The translations under genes were made by a program, and so were the position numbers. Source: Pseudomonadota bacterium (GTDB lineage: Bacteria > Pseudomonadota > Alphaproteobacteria > Sphingomonadales > Sphingomonadaceae). From it: a stretch of 64,000 nt of DNA. Shown here piece by piece: positions 43,651 to 52,970 of this stretch (the stretch's first letter is position 1; every line of letters begins with the position of its first letter). Under the pieces are notes generated by a model that saw only the letters and a list, made by a program, of their open reading frames with translations, made no database searches and was not told where the DNA came from. The stretch lies in assembly GCA_021849075.1 (NCBI GenBank), contig JAJZTH010000013.1, positions 19,682 to 83,681 of the forward strand. Direction: 5' to 3'.

Positions 43651-45642
43651 GTGTCCGCCATGCTCAAGATCACCCTGCCCGATGGTTCCGTGCGTGAAGT
43701 CGCGCCCGGCACTACCCCGGCGGACATTGCAGCGGCGATCGGGCCGGGTCTGGCCAAGGCGGCGATCGCCGCGCGCGTCGATGGCGAACTGCGCGATATC
43801 GGCCGCCCGCTGGAGCAGGATTCGCAGCTTGCCCTCGTGACCGCGAAGGACGAGGCCGACGCGCTGGAACTGGCGCGCCACGATTTCGCCCATATCTTGG
43901 CCGAAGCGGTGCAGGCGCTGTTCCCCGGCACGCAGATCACCTTCGGCCCGGCGACGGACGATGGCTTCTATTATGACTTCGCACCGGCTGAGCGCCCCTT
44001 CACGGAGGAGGACCTGCCCGCGATCGAAGCGGAGATGCGCAAGATCATCGCCGCCAACAAGCCGCTGCGCCGCGAAGTCATCGCCCGCGACACGCTGATC
44101 GCGCAGTGGGAAGCGGCCGGCGAGACGTTCAAGGCGCAATGGGCCGCCGAACTGCCGCAGGGCGAGGAACTGACCGTCTATCATTCGGGCGACGGCTGGT
44201 ATGATATGTGCCGCGGCCCGCATCTGGCCTCCACCGGCAAGCTGGACCCCGCCGCGTTCAAGCTGACCCGCGTGTCGGGCGCTTATTGGCGCGGCGATCA
44301 GAAGAATGCGATGTTGAGCCGCATCTACGGCACCGGCTGGCTCAACAAGAAGCAGCTTAATGAGCATCTGACGCGGCTGGAAGAAGCGGGCAAGCGCGAC
44401 CACCGCAAGCTGGGCGCGGAGATGGACCTGTTCCACCTCCAACAGGAAGCACATGGCAGCGTCTTCTGGCACCCTAAAGGCTATCTGATCTGGCGCGAGT
44501 TGGAAGCCTATATGCGCCGCGCCATCGACGATGCCGGCTATCGCGAGGTGAAGACCCCGCAAGTGATGGACGCGCGACAGTGGGAGACGTCCGGTCACTG
44601 GGGCAAATATCGCGAAAATATGTTCGTCATTCCCGACGAAGTGCCGAACGTGGACGACGAAGGCCCGCTGGTGTCGGACGATGCCGACTGGATGGCATTG
44701 AAGCCCATGAACTGCCCGGCGCATGTTCTGATCTTCCGCCAGGGGATCAAAAGCTATCGCGACCTGCCGCTGCGCTTTTATGAGAATGGCTGCTGCCACC
44801 GCAACGAGCCGCATGGCGCGCTGCACGGCCTGATGCGCGTGCGCCAGTTCACGCAGGACGACGCGCATATCTTCTGCCGCGAAGACCAGATTGTCGAGGA
44901 AGTCCGCGCCTTCTGCGCGCTGGCCGACCGCATCTACAAGGATTTCGGCTTCACCTACTCGATCAAGCTGGCGCTGCGCCCCGAAAAGCGCTTCGGCACC
45001 GAGGAAATGTGGGACAAGGCGGAAAATGAACTGCGCAACGCGGTTGCCGCTGCGGGCCTGAATACGCCGGAATATGGCTGGGAAGAATTGCCGGGCGAAG
45101 GCGCCTTCTATGCGCCCAAGCTGGAATGGCATCTGACCGATGCGATCGGCCGCACCTGGCAGGTGGGCACCATCCAGTCGGACCGCGTGCTGCCCGAACG
45201 ACTCGACGCCAGCTATATCGGCGAAGATGGCGAACGCCACCGCCCGGTCATGCTCCACCGCGCCATTTTCGGCAGCTATGAACGCTTCATCGGCATCCTA
45301 ATCGAACATTATGCGGGCAAATTCCCGCTCTGGCTCGCCCCGGTGCAGGCCGTCGTCGCAACCATCGTGTCCGACGCGGACGACTATGCGAAGGCCGCCG
45401 TAGAGAAGCTGCGCGCAGCGGGCATCCGCGCCGAAATCGACGTTCGCAATGAGAAGATCAATTACAAGGTGCGCGAGCATAGCCTTGGAAAAGTGCCGAA
45501 TTTGCTGGTCGTTGGCCGCCGCGAGGCGGAGGAAGGCACGGTCGCGCTGCGCGAGTTGGGCAAAGAAGGACAGAGCTTCCTTTCCCTCGACGATGTAATT
45601 GCGCGTCTTGCAAAAGAGGCCAAGGCACCCGATATGCGTTGA
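43651..45642 (+). CDS. thrS: threonyl-tRNA synthetase
   Basis: A 663-residue ThrRS with TGS domain ([20 protein letters not shown]), editing domain ([20 protein letters not shown] with Hxxx[10 protein letters not shown]), class II catalytic core ([34 protein letters not shown] analogue [48 protein letters not shown]) and anticodon-binding domain. Start GTG 43651 is chosen, with AGAAAGA eight bases before; ATG 43660 is three codons later. infC follows. Confidence 0.96.
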   Translation: MSAMLKITLPDGSVREVAPGTTPADIAAAIGPGLAKAAIAARVDGELRDIGRPLEQDSQLALVTAKDEADALELARHDFAHILAEAVQALFPGTQITFGPATDDGFYYDFAPAERPFTEEDLPAIEAEMRKIIAANKPLRREVIARDTLIAQWEAAGETFKAQWAAELPQGEELTVYHSGDGWYDMCRGPHLASTGKLDPAAFKLTRVSGAYWRGDQKNAMLSRIYGTGWLNKKQLNEHLTRLEEAGKRDHRKLGAEMDLFHLQQEAHGSVFWHPKGYLIWRELEAYMRRAIDDAGYREVKTPQVMDARQWETSGHWGKYRENMFVIPDEVPNVDDEGPLVSDDADWMALKPMNCPAHVLIFRQGIKSYRDLPLRFYENGCCHRNEPHGALHGLMRVRQFTQDDAHIFCREDQIVEEVRAFCALADRIYKDFGFTYSIKLALRPEKRFGTEEMWDKAENELRNAVAAAGLNTPEYGWEELPGEGAFYAPKLEWHLTDAIGRTWQVGTIQSDRVLPERLDASYIGEDGERHRPVMLHRAIFGSYERFIGILIEHYAGKFPLWLAPVQAVVATIVSDADDYAKAAVEKLRAAGIRAEIDVRNEKINYKVREHSLGKVPNLLVVGRREAEEGTVALRELGKEGQSFLSLDDVIARLAKEAKAPDMR

Positions 45643-45658
45643 GGCAGAAATGCCGCAA

Positions 45659-45717
45659 GGGTGCGTGATTCCGTTACGGCGGGAGCACGCACCCCTTTCG
45701 GCTTTGTGCAAAAGCCG
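45659..45717 (+). promoter_or_regulatory. two hairpins between thrS and infC
   Basis: First stem GGGTGCGTG/CACGCACCC (45659-45694) followed by CTTTC, then CGGCTTT/AAAGCCG (45699-45717). They may end part of the thrS transcripts or take part in infC control. No long T-run follows. Confidence 0.5.
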
Positions 45718-45761
45718 CTAAGAGCCGTCCGTTTTTCGAAACGACCAAAGGAGATACTGCT

Positions 45762-46307
45762 ATACGTCCCCCGATGATGCGCCGCCCGCTGGCGCCGCCG
45801 CCGAAGTCCGGCCCCCGCTATAATGAGTTCATCAACGTGCCAAAGGTGCGCGTGATCGATGACGAGGGCGAAAATCTCGGTGTGATGTTTACGCAGGAAG
45901 CGATCGAGCAGGCTTATGAAGTCGGCCTCGATCTGGTCGAGGTGTCCCCGAACGCCGACCCGCCAGTCTGCAAGTTTCTGGACATCGGCAAGTTCAAGTA
46001 CGAGGCCCAGAAAAAGGCGAACATCGCCCGCAAGACCCAGAAGACGCAGGAACTCAAAGAGATCAAGATGCGTCCGAACATCGACGATCATGATTATGAT
46101 ACGAAGATGAAGAAGGTCCATGATTTCATCGGCGAAGGCGACAAGGTGAAGATCACCCTGCGTTTCCGTGGCCGCGAACTCAGCCACCAGCAGTTGGGCA
46201 TGAACCTGCTCCAGCGCGTGGCGGAAAACGTCCAGGAAATCGCGAAGGTCGAAGCCTATCCGCGCATGGAAGGCCGCCAGATGCTGATGGTGCTCGCGCC
46301 GAAATAA
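45762..46307 (+). CDS. infC: translation initiation factor IF-3, probable ATA start
   Basis: A 181-residue IF-3 (177 if started at ATG 45774). N-domain [20 protein letters not shown] and [21 protein letters not shown]-domain [17 protein letters not shown] and [21 protein letters not shown]-3 checks start codons and keeps the subunits apart. AAGGAG at 45748-45753 stands 20 bases before the first ATG but exactly eight before an in-frame ATA (45762). infC of E. coli starts at AUU and is autoregulated through it, so ATA 45762 is probably the true start, giving an N-terminus of RPP before the two Met. Confidence 0.93.
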   Translation: MRPPMMRRPLAPPPKSGPRYNEFINVPKVRVIDDEGENLGVMFTQEAIEQAYEVGLDLVEVSPNADPPVCKFLDIGKFKYEAQKKANIARKTQKTQELKEIKMRPNIDDHDYDTKMKKVHDFIGEGDKVKITLRFRGRELSHQQLGMNLLQRVAENVQEIAKVEAYPRMEGRQMLMVLAPK

Positions 46308-46339
46308 GGCTGCGACATCGCCGTCACTCTATCATGCTC

Positions 46340-46373
46340 GTCGGGCGGGGTCTGTATGCAGACTCCGCCCGAC
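46340..46373 (+). terminator. hairpin after infC
   Basis: Stem GTCGGGCGG/CCGCCCGAC extended by GTCTG/CAGAC, loop TATG, followed only by a short TTT. Likely end of the thrS-infC unit. Confidence 0.6.
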
Positions 46374-46399
46374 TGGCTTTGGGGCAAAGCGCTCCGTCC

Positions 46400-47515
46400 T
46401 CACCCGTTGGGCAGGATCAGATATTTTTCGCCCGTGCGGCGGGCATTATAGGCCAGCGCGGCGTCGCGGCTGAGGGCGTCCTGAAGCGAAATGCGCGCCT
46501 TGTAGGCGCTGGCGAAGGTGGTGGTCAGGCTGTCGCGCACTCGCTGGCGCATCCGCTCCACCGTCTCCGCCCCGGCGCGCTGAAGGAAGGGAAAGAGCAG
46601 CCAGCCGCCCACGCTCCAGCCGAAGCCGAAACTGCGCGTGATGACCGTAGGCGCGGTGTCCAGCGCGCCATAGATATAGGCTTGTTTGAGGACATCGGAG
46701 CCGTAACGGCTATAGGCTGCGCCCTTGCTGGCGGCGCGCTCCATGGCGTGGAGAATCTGGCTGACCAGCGTGCCGCCGCCGATCGCATCAAAGGCGATGG
46801 TCGCGCCGGTCGCCTCGACCGCGTCCTGCAGCGCTTGTAGGAAATCCGCCTGAGAACTGTCGAGCACATGATCAGCGCCCAGCCCCCGGAGCGTTGCCGC
46901 CTGCGCTTCGCTGCGCACGATATTGATGAGCGGGATGCCGTCTTCCCGGGCGATGCGCACCAGCATCTGCCCCAGATTGGAGGCGGCAGCGGTGTGGACG
47001 ATCGCCTTATGCCCCTGCGCGCGCGCTGTTTCGACAAAGCCGAGCGCGGTCAGCGGATTGACGAAGGCGGACGCGCCCTGTTCCGCGCTCGCTCCTTCGG
47101 GCAGCAGCAGGACAGATCGGGCGTCGACCAGTCGATATTGCGCGAACATGCCGCCCGGCACGCAGGCGACCCGCCTGCCCAGCAGCGCCTGCGCCTCTGC
47201 CGCGTCGCCGGCCGCGATCACCGTTCCCGCGCCTTCATTGCCGACCGGCATGGCTTCGCCGATCCGCGCGGCCATGGCGCGCACCGCCGCATCGGGCATC
47301 TGCGCCACGATTCGGCCATCGCCATAATCGGCATTGGCGACATCGGCCGGGCCGAACAACAGACCCAGATCGGATGGATTGATCGGCGCCGCCTCGACCC
47401 GGACGAGTATCTCATAGCCGGTGGGCGGCGGCAGGCTTTCTTCGGCCAGTTTGACGGTCAACCGGCCATCCTGCGCCAAGCTGGTGAGGATCTTGAGGCC
47501 GCGCGTTTCACCCAT
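46400..47515 (-). CDS. zinc-binding dehydrogenase/quinone oxidoreductase-like (MDR family)
   Basis: A 371-residue medium-chain dehydrogenase/reductase. The N-terminal GroES-like domain has LVRVEAAPINPSDLGLLFG and VGNEGAGTVIAAGD. The Rossmann part shows AIVHTAAASNLGQMLVRIA in place of a GxGxxG loop, then LGADHVLDSSQADFL. No catalytic zinc cysteine set is visible, as in quinone-reductase-type MDRs. Start ATG 47515 has GGGAG before it. Substrate unknown. Confidence 0.88.
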   Translation of the reverse strand: MGETRGLKILTSLAQDGRLTVKLAEESLPPPTGYEILVRVEAAPINPSDLGLLFGPADVANADYGDGRIVAQMPDAAVRAMAARIGEAMPVGNEGAGTVIAAGDAAEAQALLGRRVACVPGGMFAQYRLVDARSVLLLPEGASAEQGASAFVNPLTALGFVETARAQGHKAIVHTAAASNLGQMLVRIAREDGIPLINIVRSEAQAATLRGLGADHVLDSSQADFLQALQDAVEATGATIAFDAIGGGTLVSQILHAMERAASKGAAYSRYGSDVLKQAYIYGALDTAPTVITRSFGFGWSVGGWLLFPFLQRAGAETVERMRQRVRDSLTTTFASAYKARISLQDALSRDAALAYNARRTGEKYLILPNG

Positions 47516-47582
47516 GGAGATGCTCCCTATTCTGTCAGTCACCGGAGGTAGGGGCGGCCGCGCCGATGACAAGCGCAGGGAA

Positions 47583-48257
47583 TCAGGGCGAGGGCTTTTC
47601 GCGATAAAGGGTCGGAAAGGCCGCCTTGAGCGCCGCGATCTTGGGCCGGTCCCAGCGCATGATATAGGGATGGGTGGGATATTTGCGGGCGAAATCCTGA
47701 TGATCGGCCGCTGCGTCCTGAAAGCCGGTGAACGGCTCCACCTGCGTCACGATCGGGTTGGGCCACAGCCCCGCCTTGCCCAGTTGAACGATGTAAGCGC
47801 GCGCGACCCGATCCTGTTCGGGGTTTAGCGGAAAGAGCGCGCTGCGATATTGGGTGCCGCTGTCGGGACGCTGATAATTGAGCGTCGTCGGATCGGCGAC
47901 CACCGAGAAGAAAATGCGCAGCAACGCGCCATAGCTGACCTGTGCGGGATCATAGGTCACGCGGACCGATTCGGCAAAACCGGTGTCGCCCATGCTCACC
48001 GCTTCATAGTCAACGCGCCGGCCTTTTGGTCCGCCGGCAAAGCCTGAGACAGCGAGTTGGACACCTTTGACGTGCGAAAAGACGCCCTCCACGCCCCAAT
48101 AGCAGCCGCCCGCGAAGATCGCGGTTTCCAGCTTTCGGGTCGGGATGGCGTCTATCGCGGGAACCGGGGCCAGAATGGCGCGTTCGGCATGCAACGGGGA
48201 AGCGGCGGCAAGTGCCGCAAAAACAGGGAGAAAAAGGGCCTTAGAGCGCCGCGCCAT
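47583..48257 (-). CDS. msrA: peptide-methionine (S)-S-oxide reductase MsrA, exported
   Basis: A 224-residue MsrA with signal peptide (ALFLPVFAALAAASPLHA). The active site is AGGCYWGVEGVF, with Tyr where most have Phe (GCFWG), and Cys52 is the only cysteine in the protein. Other marks: YDPAQVSYGALLRIFF and DSGTQYRSALFP. It reduces methionine-S-sulfoxide in proteins, here in the periplasm. With no resolving cysteine it must be a 1-Cys type that needs an external thiol. ATG 48257 overlaps the end of a 50-residue membrane protein gene. No msrB is near. Confidence 0.93.
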   Translation of the reverse strand: MARRSKALFLPVFAALAAASPLHAERAILAPVPAIDAIPTRKLETAIFAGGCYWGVEGVFSHVKGVQLAVSGFAGGPKGRRVDYEAVSMGDTGFAESVRVTYDPAQVSYGALLRIFFSVVADPTTLNYQRPDSGTQYRSALFPLNPEQDRVARAYIVQLGKAGLWPNPIVTQVEPFTGFQDAAADHQDFARKYPTHPYIMRWDRPKIAALKAAFPTLYREKPSP

Positions 48258-48393
48258 GGCTTTGCGTCGCAGCGACGGCGGTAGAGCCGAACATCGGCGG
48301 CTCTTCGGGCTGGAGCAGGAACATGCCGACAGCGCCGATCGCAAACCCGCCCAGAAAGCGCAGGAACAGGTCGGATTTCAAAAACGCCATCAT
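48241..48393 (-). CDS. small membrane protein upstream of msrA, unknown
   Basis: A 50-residue protein with one clear transmembrane segment (LFLRFLGGFAIGAVGMFLL) and a short polar tail. AGAAAGG lies upstream of ATG 48393. Its stop lies 17 bases inside msrA, so it is probably translated with it. No family recognised; an anchor or partner for the exported MsrA is a guess from position only. Confidence 0.6.
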   Translation of the reverse strand: MMAFLKSDLFLRFLGGFAIGAVGMFLLQPEEPPMFGSTAVAATQSHGAAL

Positions 48394-48621
48394 GGCAAAC
48401 GCCTTTCTACCTTCTATTGCCGGTCCTACCGGCCATGCGGCTATATCCATGCGCCTTGCCCCTGACTGAACGGCCGACCCTGCGTGAGCGGGTTTCGACC
48501 AATGTGGGCAAGAGAACGACGAACGCAGCCTCTTATTCAGTTTCTTTGTGCAACGGGCATATAGAGCGCCCAGCGACAATCGCAAGACGCTGCGGCGCGA
48601 AAAACACCGTTTCCATTTTTT

Positions 48622-48659
48622 GACAAAATAGAAGAACCGGCGCTTTCACGCCGGTTCTT
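48622..48659 (-). terminator. terminator after the aminotransferase gene
   Basis: An 11-bp perfect stem (AAGAACCGGCG and complement), 6-base loop, with CTATTTT following on the minus strand, 31 bases after the aminotransferase stop. Confidence 0.8.
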
Positions 48660-48689
48660 GCCATATCGCAGGCGCGAAAACCCTTGGAC

Positions 48690-49892
48690 TTATTTCAGTG
48701 CAGCGCAGGCTTCCTGAATGCGGGTACACGCCTTTTTCAGCACTTCGTCCGAGGTCGCGTAGCTGATGCGGAAGGCAGGCGACAGGCCGAAAGCGGCGCC
48801 ATGCACGGCGGCGACCTTGGCTTCGTCCAGGAAATAGCCGATCAGCGTTTCGTCGCTGTCGATCAACACGCCCTTGGGCGTGGTCTTGCCAATCACGCCG
48901 CTGGCGTCGGGATAGACATAGAAGGCGCCTTCGGGCGTCGGGCAGTCGAGGCCCGGCGCATCGTTCAGCATGGCGACGACCATGTCGCGGCGCTTCTTGA
49001 ACACGCTGTTGCGCTCTTCCAGAAAATCCTGCGGGCCGGTCAGCGCCGCGACGGCGGCCGCCTGGCTGATCGAACAGGGGTTGCTGGTCGATTGCGACTG
49101 AAGCTTGCTCATCGCCTTGATGATCCATTCAGGACCACCGGCAAAGCCAATGCGCCAGCCAGTCATCGAAAACGCCTTGGAACAGCCATTGACCGTCAGC
49201 GTGCGATCATAGAGTTCCGGGCACACCTGCGCGATGGTGGCGAAGGGGGTGGAGGCGTACCAGACATGTTCATACATGTCGTCGGTCATCACCAGCACAT
49301 GCGGGTGACGCAGCAGCACATCGGCCAGCGCCTTCAGCTCATCGGCCGAATAGGCCGCGCCCGAGGGGTTGGACGGCGAGTTCAGCATCAGCCATTTGGT
49401 GCGCGGGGTGATGGCGGCTTCCAGCTGGCCCGGGGTGATCTTGTAACCCTGCGACGCCGGGCCTTCGATGAAGACCGGGGTGCCGCCGGCGAAGTTCACG
49501 ATGTCGGGATAGCTGACCCAATAGGGCGCCGGGATGATGACTTCATCGCCCGCATCGACCGTGGCGACCAGCGCGTTGAACAGGGTGTGCTTGCCGCCCG
49601 AATTCACGCTGATCTGGCTGCGCTTGTAGATCAGGCCGTTGTCGCGCTTGAATTTGAAGGCGACCGCTTCCTTGACGTCGGCGGTGCCGTCCACATCGGT
49701 ATAGCGGGTCAGATTCTTGCGAATGGCTTCGATGCCCGCCTCTTTGACGAAATCTGGCGTGTCGAAATCCGGTTCGCCGGCCGAAAGTCCAATAACGTCC
49801 ACGCCTTCGGCTTTGAGCGCGTTCACGCGGGCGCTCATGGCGAGCGTGGCGGACGGCTGGATGCGACCGAGGGCGGCGGAAGTCTGGCTCAT
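48690..49892 (-). CDS. aspC: aspartate/aromatic aminotransferase, class I
   Basis: A 400-residue PLP-dependent aminotransferase: SGGKHTLFNAL, NSPSNPSGAAYSADELKAL, SDD-like TDDMYEHVWY, and NGCSKAFSMTGWRIGFAGG with the PLP lysine (SK in CSKAF). This is the alpha/gamma subgroup type Ib of aspartate aminotransferases, which often also accept prephenate (making arogenate) or aromatic keto acids. Which substrate dominates is not visible. ATG 49892 chosen. Confidence 0.92.
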   Translation of the reverse strand: MSQTSAALGRIQPSATLAMSARVNALKAEGVDVIGLSAGEPDFDTPDFVKEAGIEAIRKNLTRYTDVDGTADVKEAVAFKFKRDNGLIYKRSQISVNSGGKHTLFNALVATVDAGDEVIIPAPYWVSYPDIVNFAGGTPVFIEGPASQGYKITPGQLEAAITPRTKWLMLNSPSNPSGAAYSADELKALADVLLRHPHVLVMTDDMYEHVWYASTPFATIAQVCPELYDRTLTVNGCSKAFSMTGWRIGFAGGPEWIIKAMSKLQSQSTSNPCSISQAAAVAALTGPQDFLEERNSVFKKRRDMVVAMLNDAPGLDCPTPEGAFYVYPDASGVIGKTTPKGVLIDSDETLIGYFLDEAKVAAVHGAAFGLSPAFRISYATSDEVLKKACTRIQEACAALK

Positions 49893-50018
49893 GGCAAAAA
49901 TCTTTCTCAAGAATCCCCTTGTCCGCAACAATTGCGGACGCCGCGTCCCTTAGTGCGCAACGGAGAAGGGGGCAACCGGCCAGATGCCGCTTATTGGCTT
50001 TACGGCAGGATAGCGTGG

Positions 50019-50642
50019 CTATCGGGCGAGAGTCGCGGCGACCATGCCGCGCGCGGCGTTGCCGATGAAGAAGCCCCGCTCCAGATCGTGCAGGCGCAGA
50101 TCGCCCTCCACCGCTTCGCCCATGTCGATCAGACTTTGCCGCAGGATACCGGGCAACAGCCCGCGCGACAAAGGCGGCGTGACCAGCTTGTCCCCGCGCT
50201 CCACGAAGATGGTGGAGAAGGCGCCTTCGGTCAGATAGCCGGCGGCATCGACCAGCAGCACTTCATAGGTGCCGCCACGCTGCAACGCATCCTTGTAGAG
50301 GCTGCGGTCGGTGGTCTTGTGCAACAGGCGCTGGTCCTGCGCGGAGGCATTGCGCGGCACGGCGGCGACCTTCATGATCGCATCGGGCCAGCTGAGATGG
50401 CCGCGCACCTCGATCGCCACCGATCCCGCGCGCGACACCAGCAGCCGCACCCGGCTGCGGTCGCGCAGGCGGAAGGTGGCGGCCTGCAATTCATTGCGCA
50501 CCGCATGACGATCGAAACTGAAGCCCAGCGCCTCTGCGCTGGCCTTGAGCCGCGTCAGATGCAATTCCAGCAACCGGACCCCTTCGAGCGGATCGAAGGC
50601 CATGGTTTCCAGCAGATCATAGCGTCCATCAGCCAATGCCAT
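50019..50642 (-). CDS. pabC: aminotransferase class IV, probable aminodeoxychorismate lyase
   Basis: A 207-residue fold-type IV PLP enzyme: LLETMAFDPLEGVRLLELHL, KTTDRSLYKDAL with the likely PLP lysine at KTT, and EGAFSTIFVERGDKLVTPPL, LLPGILRQSLI. It directly follows pabB (nine-base gap), so it most likely turns 4-amino-4-deoxychorismate into p-aminobenzoate for folate. The two are fused in some relatives. The sequence is short (usual about 270), as typical for the partner of a PabB in Alphaproteobacteria. Confidence 0.85.
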   Translation of the reverse strand: MALADGRYDLLETMAFDPLEGVRLLELHLTRLKASAEALGFSFDRHAVRNELQAATFRLRDRSRVRLLVSRAGSVAIEVRGHLSWPDAIMKVAAVPRNASAQDQRLLHKTTDRSLYKDALQRGGTYEVLLVDAAGYLTEGAFSTIFVERGDKLVTPPLSRGLLPGILRQSLIDMGEAVEGDLRLHDLERGFFIGNAARGMVAATLAR

Positions 50643-50651
50643 CGAAACCCA

Positions 50652-51842
50652 TCAAGCTCCTGCGCGCGCCATAGCAGCCGGGGCGAGGAAACGCCCCTTG
50701 GCCAGACATTCCGCCCATTCGGATGCGCCTTCCGAATCCGCGACGATGCCCGACCCCAGGCCCAGCCGGCCCACACCCCGCCCCTCTTCGACGCAAAGGG
50801 TGCGAATGGCAACATTGAAGGCGGCGTCGCCTTCCGGGTCGATCCAGCCCATCGACCCGGTATAGACGCCGCGCGCATGCGGTTCGACCGCGTCGATAAT
50901 CTCCATCGCGCGCACCTTGGGCGCGCCGGTGATCGATCCGCAGGGAAACAGGATGCGCAGCACATCGACCGCCGACAGGCCGGGCAGGATGCGGGCGCGC
51001 ACGGTCGACACCAGCTGATGCACGGTGGGATAGGATTCGACCTTGAACAGGTCGGGCACGGTGACGCTGCCGGCGCGCGACACCCGCGACAAATCGTTGC
51101 GCAGCAGATCGACAATCATCAGATTTTCGGCGCGCTGCTTGGCGTCGCCCTCCAGCCAGCCCGCCAGAGCGGCATCCTCGTCAATGTCCTCCGCGCGGGT
51201 GGCGGTGCCCTTCATCGGCCGTGCGGTCAGCTGACCGCGCACCTGAGTGAAGAATAATTCGGGCGAAAAGGACAGGATCGTCTGCGCGCCGGTACGCATC
51301 ACGCCGCCATAGCCCGCCGCCGCGCGCGGCCGGACCGCCGCATAGAGCGCCATCGGATCGCCCGCCACATCCACATCGCATGGAAAGGTCAGATTGACCT
51401 GATAAATGTCGCCGGCGCGGATATAATCCTGCACCCGGTTGAAGGCGGCGCGATAGGCCGCTTCATCCACCAGCGGCCGCAACGGGCCGATGGCGACGCC
51501 CGCCGGATCAGGGAGCATCGCGGGCAAATCCTGCGGCGCGATCAGCCGCACGCCGGCGTAAAGACCGAACCAGAGCAAAGGCGCACCCGCCGCATCGCGC
51601 CTATGCGCGATCGGCGCCAGTCGATCCTCCAGCGCCAGCCCCGCTTCATAGGCCATATAGCCCGCAACATGCAGCCCCGCCTCGCGCGCTTCGGCCAGCT
51701 GGTCGAGCGCGGGCTGCACCTGGGCCATGCTATGCGCCGCGACGATCGCCACCGGATCGCGATACAGCCGCGCCGGCGCCGCGCCTTGCGCACGCGCATC
51801 GTCGAACAGGCAGAAGACTTCGTCGGGACCGGGAAGACGCAT
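50652..51842 (-). CDS. pabB: aminodeoxychorismate synthase component I
   Basis: A 396-residue chorismate-using enzyme. Family marks: FNRVQDYIRAGDIYQVNLTF, SFSPELFF, RPMKGTATR (the PIKGT-type active-site lysine), ENLMIVDLLRNDLSRV and FPCGSITGAPKVRAMEIID. It aminates chorismate to 4-amino-4-deoxychorismate with ammonia from a PabA subunit, not in this window. The gene is followed by pabC. Start ATG 51842. Confidence 0.94.
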   Translation of the reverse strand: MRLPGPDEVFCLFDDARAQGAAPARLYRDPVAIVAAHSMAQVQPALDQLAEAREAGLHVAGYMAYEAGLALEDRLAPIAHRRDAAGAPLLWFGLYAGVRLIAPQDLPAMLPDPAGVAIGPLRPLVDEAAYRAAFNRVQDYIRAGDIYQVNLTFPCDVDVAGDPMALYAAVRPRAAAGYGGVMRTGAQTILSFSPELFFTQVRGQLTARPMKGTATRAEDIDEDAALAGWLEGDAKQRAENLMIVDLLRNDLSRVSRAGSVTVPDLFKVESYPTVHQLVSTVRARILPGLSAVDVLRILFPCGSITGAPKVRAMEIIDAVEPHARGVYTGSMGWIDPEGDAAFNVAIRTLCVEEGRGVGRLGLGSGIVADSEGASEWAECLAKGRFLAPAAMARAGA

Positions 51843-51934
51843 GGCGCTTCTTAACAGGCTTTACGATTGGCGAAAGGGCATAGGCGCGCGATGGCATGTT
51901 GCGCGCGGGCCGCCAAGCCCCTAGCCACGGGGGC

Positions 51935-52312
51935 ATGAGCGATCCCGCCCCACCGCAAGATCGACCAATCGGCCGGGCCATCGGCCATGGGCTGCGCGGC
52001 CAATGCCCGGCCTGTGGCCAGGGGCGGATGTTCGCGCGCTTTCTGAAAGCCGCACCGGCCTGCCCGAATTGCGGCCTGCGCCTCGACGCGCATCAGGCGG
52101 ATGATTTCCCCGCCTATATCGTGATCCTGGCGCTGGGGCATATATTGGTGCCCTTGATGATCGAAGTGAACGCCGCGCTCGCCATTCCGCTGCTGTGGCA
52201 GGCGCTGATCTGGCCGGGGCTGGCGATCCTGCTGGCGCTGGCGATGATCCAGCCGGTCAAGGGCGCGGTCATCGCCGTCCAGTGGAGCCGGCGCATGGCC
52301 GGTTTTTCCTGA
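51935..52312 (+). CDS. DUF983 membrane protein
   Basis: A 125-residue protein with two zinc-ribbon-like pairs at the N-terminus (CPACGQGRMF and CPNCGLRLD) followed by two transmembrane segments (AYIVILALGHILVPLMI; WPGLAILLALAMIQPV), the DUF983 layout. Function unknown; the genes often sit near cytochrome oxidase genes in other Alphaproteobacteria, but not here. ATG 51935 chosen over 51896. Confidence 0.85.
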   Translation: MSDPAPPQDRPIGRAIGHGLRGQCPACGQGRMFARFLKAAPACPNCGLRLDAHQADDFPAYIVILALGHILVPLMIEVNAALAIPLLWQALIWPGLAILLALAMIQPVKGAVIAVQWSRRMAGFS

Positions 52313-52342
52313 AGCCGCCTGTTCCTGCCCTTTTTCCGACCC

Positions 52343-52780
52343 TTATTCGGGCTTGCGCAGGAAATTCAGCTCCATCGCTTCGCGCAGCGTATCGTCGATC
52401 AGGCGGCGGCCTTCGGCGCCGTGGGTGACGACGGTGGTGTCGCAAGTGGCGACGCACACACCCTTCTGAAAGCCGGCCGAACTGATGGTCCAGCTGGTGC
52501 GGCCGATATGGCCGATCGCGCAATGGACTTCGAACGGATAGGGGAAATGCGATTCCTCGATGAAGTTGAGGTTCACATTGGCCACCAGCCAGCGCACGCC
52601 ATGTTCCTGCGGATGGCGGCCCATATGATGGTGAAACCGGATGCGCGCGGTTTCGAAAATGCCGGAAATGGCCACATTGTTGATGTGGCCCATGGTGTCC
52701 AGATCCTGGAAGCGGGTGTCTATACTGGTGACGAAGCGATAGGCTTCGGGACTGAACCGCCAGGATTCGGGTTTGGCCAT
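52343..52780 (-). CDS. acyl-CoA thioesterase, 4-hydroxybenzoyl-CoA thioesterase type
   Basis: A 145-residue hotdog-fold protein. The active-site region reads TRFQDLDTMGHINNVAISGI, with the catalytic Asp in DLDTMGHINN, and FEVHCAIGHIGRTSWTIS follows. Such enzymes hydrolyse acyl-CoA thioesters; the substrate is not defined. ATG 52780 is preferred (GGGGAAACAGG before it); the open frame upstream covers the start region of the divergent cytochrome b561 gene. Confidence 0.9.
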   Translation of the reverse strand: MAKPESWRFSPEAYRFVTSIDTRFQDLDTMGHINNVAISGIFETARIRFHHHMGRHPQEHGVRWLVANVNLNFIEESHFPYPFEVHCAIGHIGRTSWTISSAGFQKGVCVATCDTTVVTHGAEGRRLIDDTLREAMELNFLRKPE

Positions 52781-52970
52781 GTCCTGTTTCCCCTTGGAAT
52801 TTTCTGTCACATTTCCATAGCCATCATGGGCCGCGATGCAATTGGCCCCATAAAAATGACGCAAGTGCGGCCTTTTAGACACAACAGCAACGAAGCGTTT
52901 CGACTTCTGTGCGTGGACAGCGCCGGGCTGCGGACATAATTTCGCCCGCGACATGACCCGAGGATATTCC

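Noticed and set aside
43552..45258. A 568-codon open frame on the minus strand opposite thrS
   Set aside because: Shadow of thrS with shadow-type composition and no domain.
48684..51257. An 857-codon open frame on the plus strand
   Set aside because: It is antisense to the well-supported aminotransferase, pabC and pabB genes. High-GC codon use opens such frames; the translation is rich in Arg, His and Gln and has no family features.
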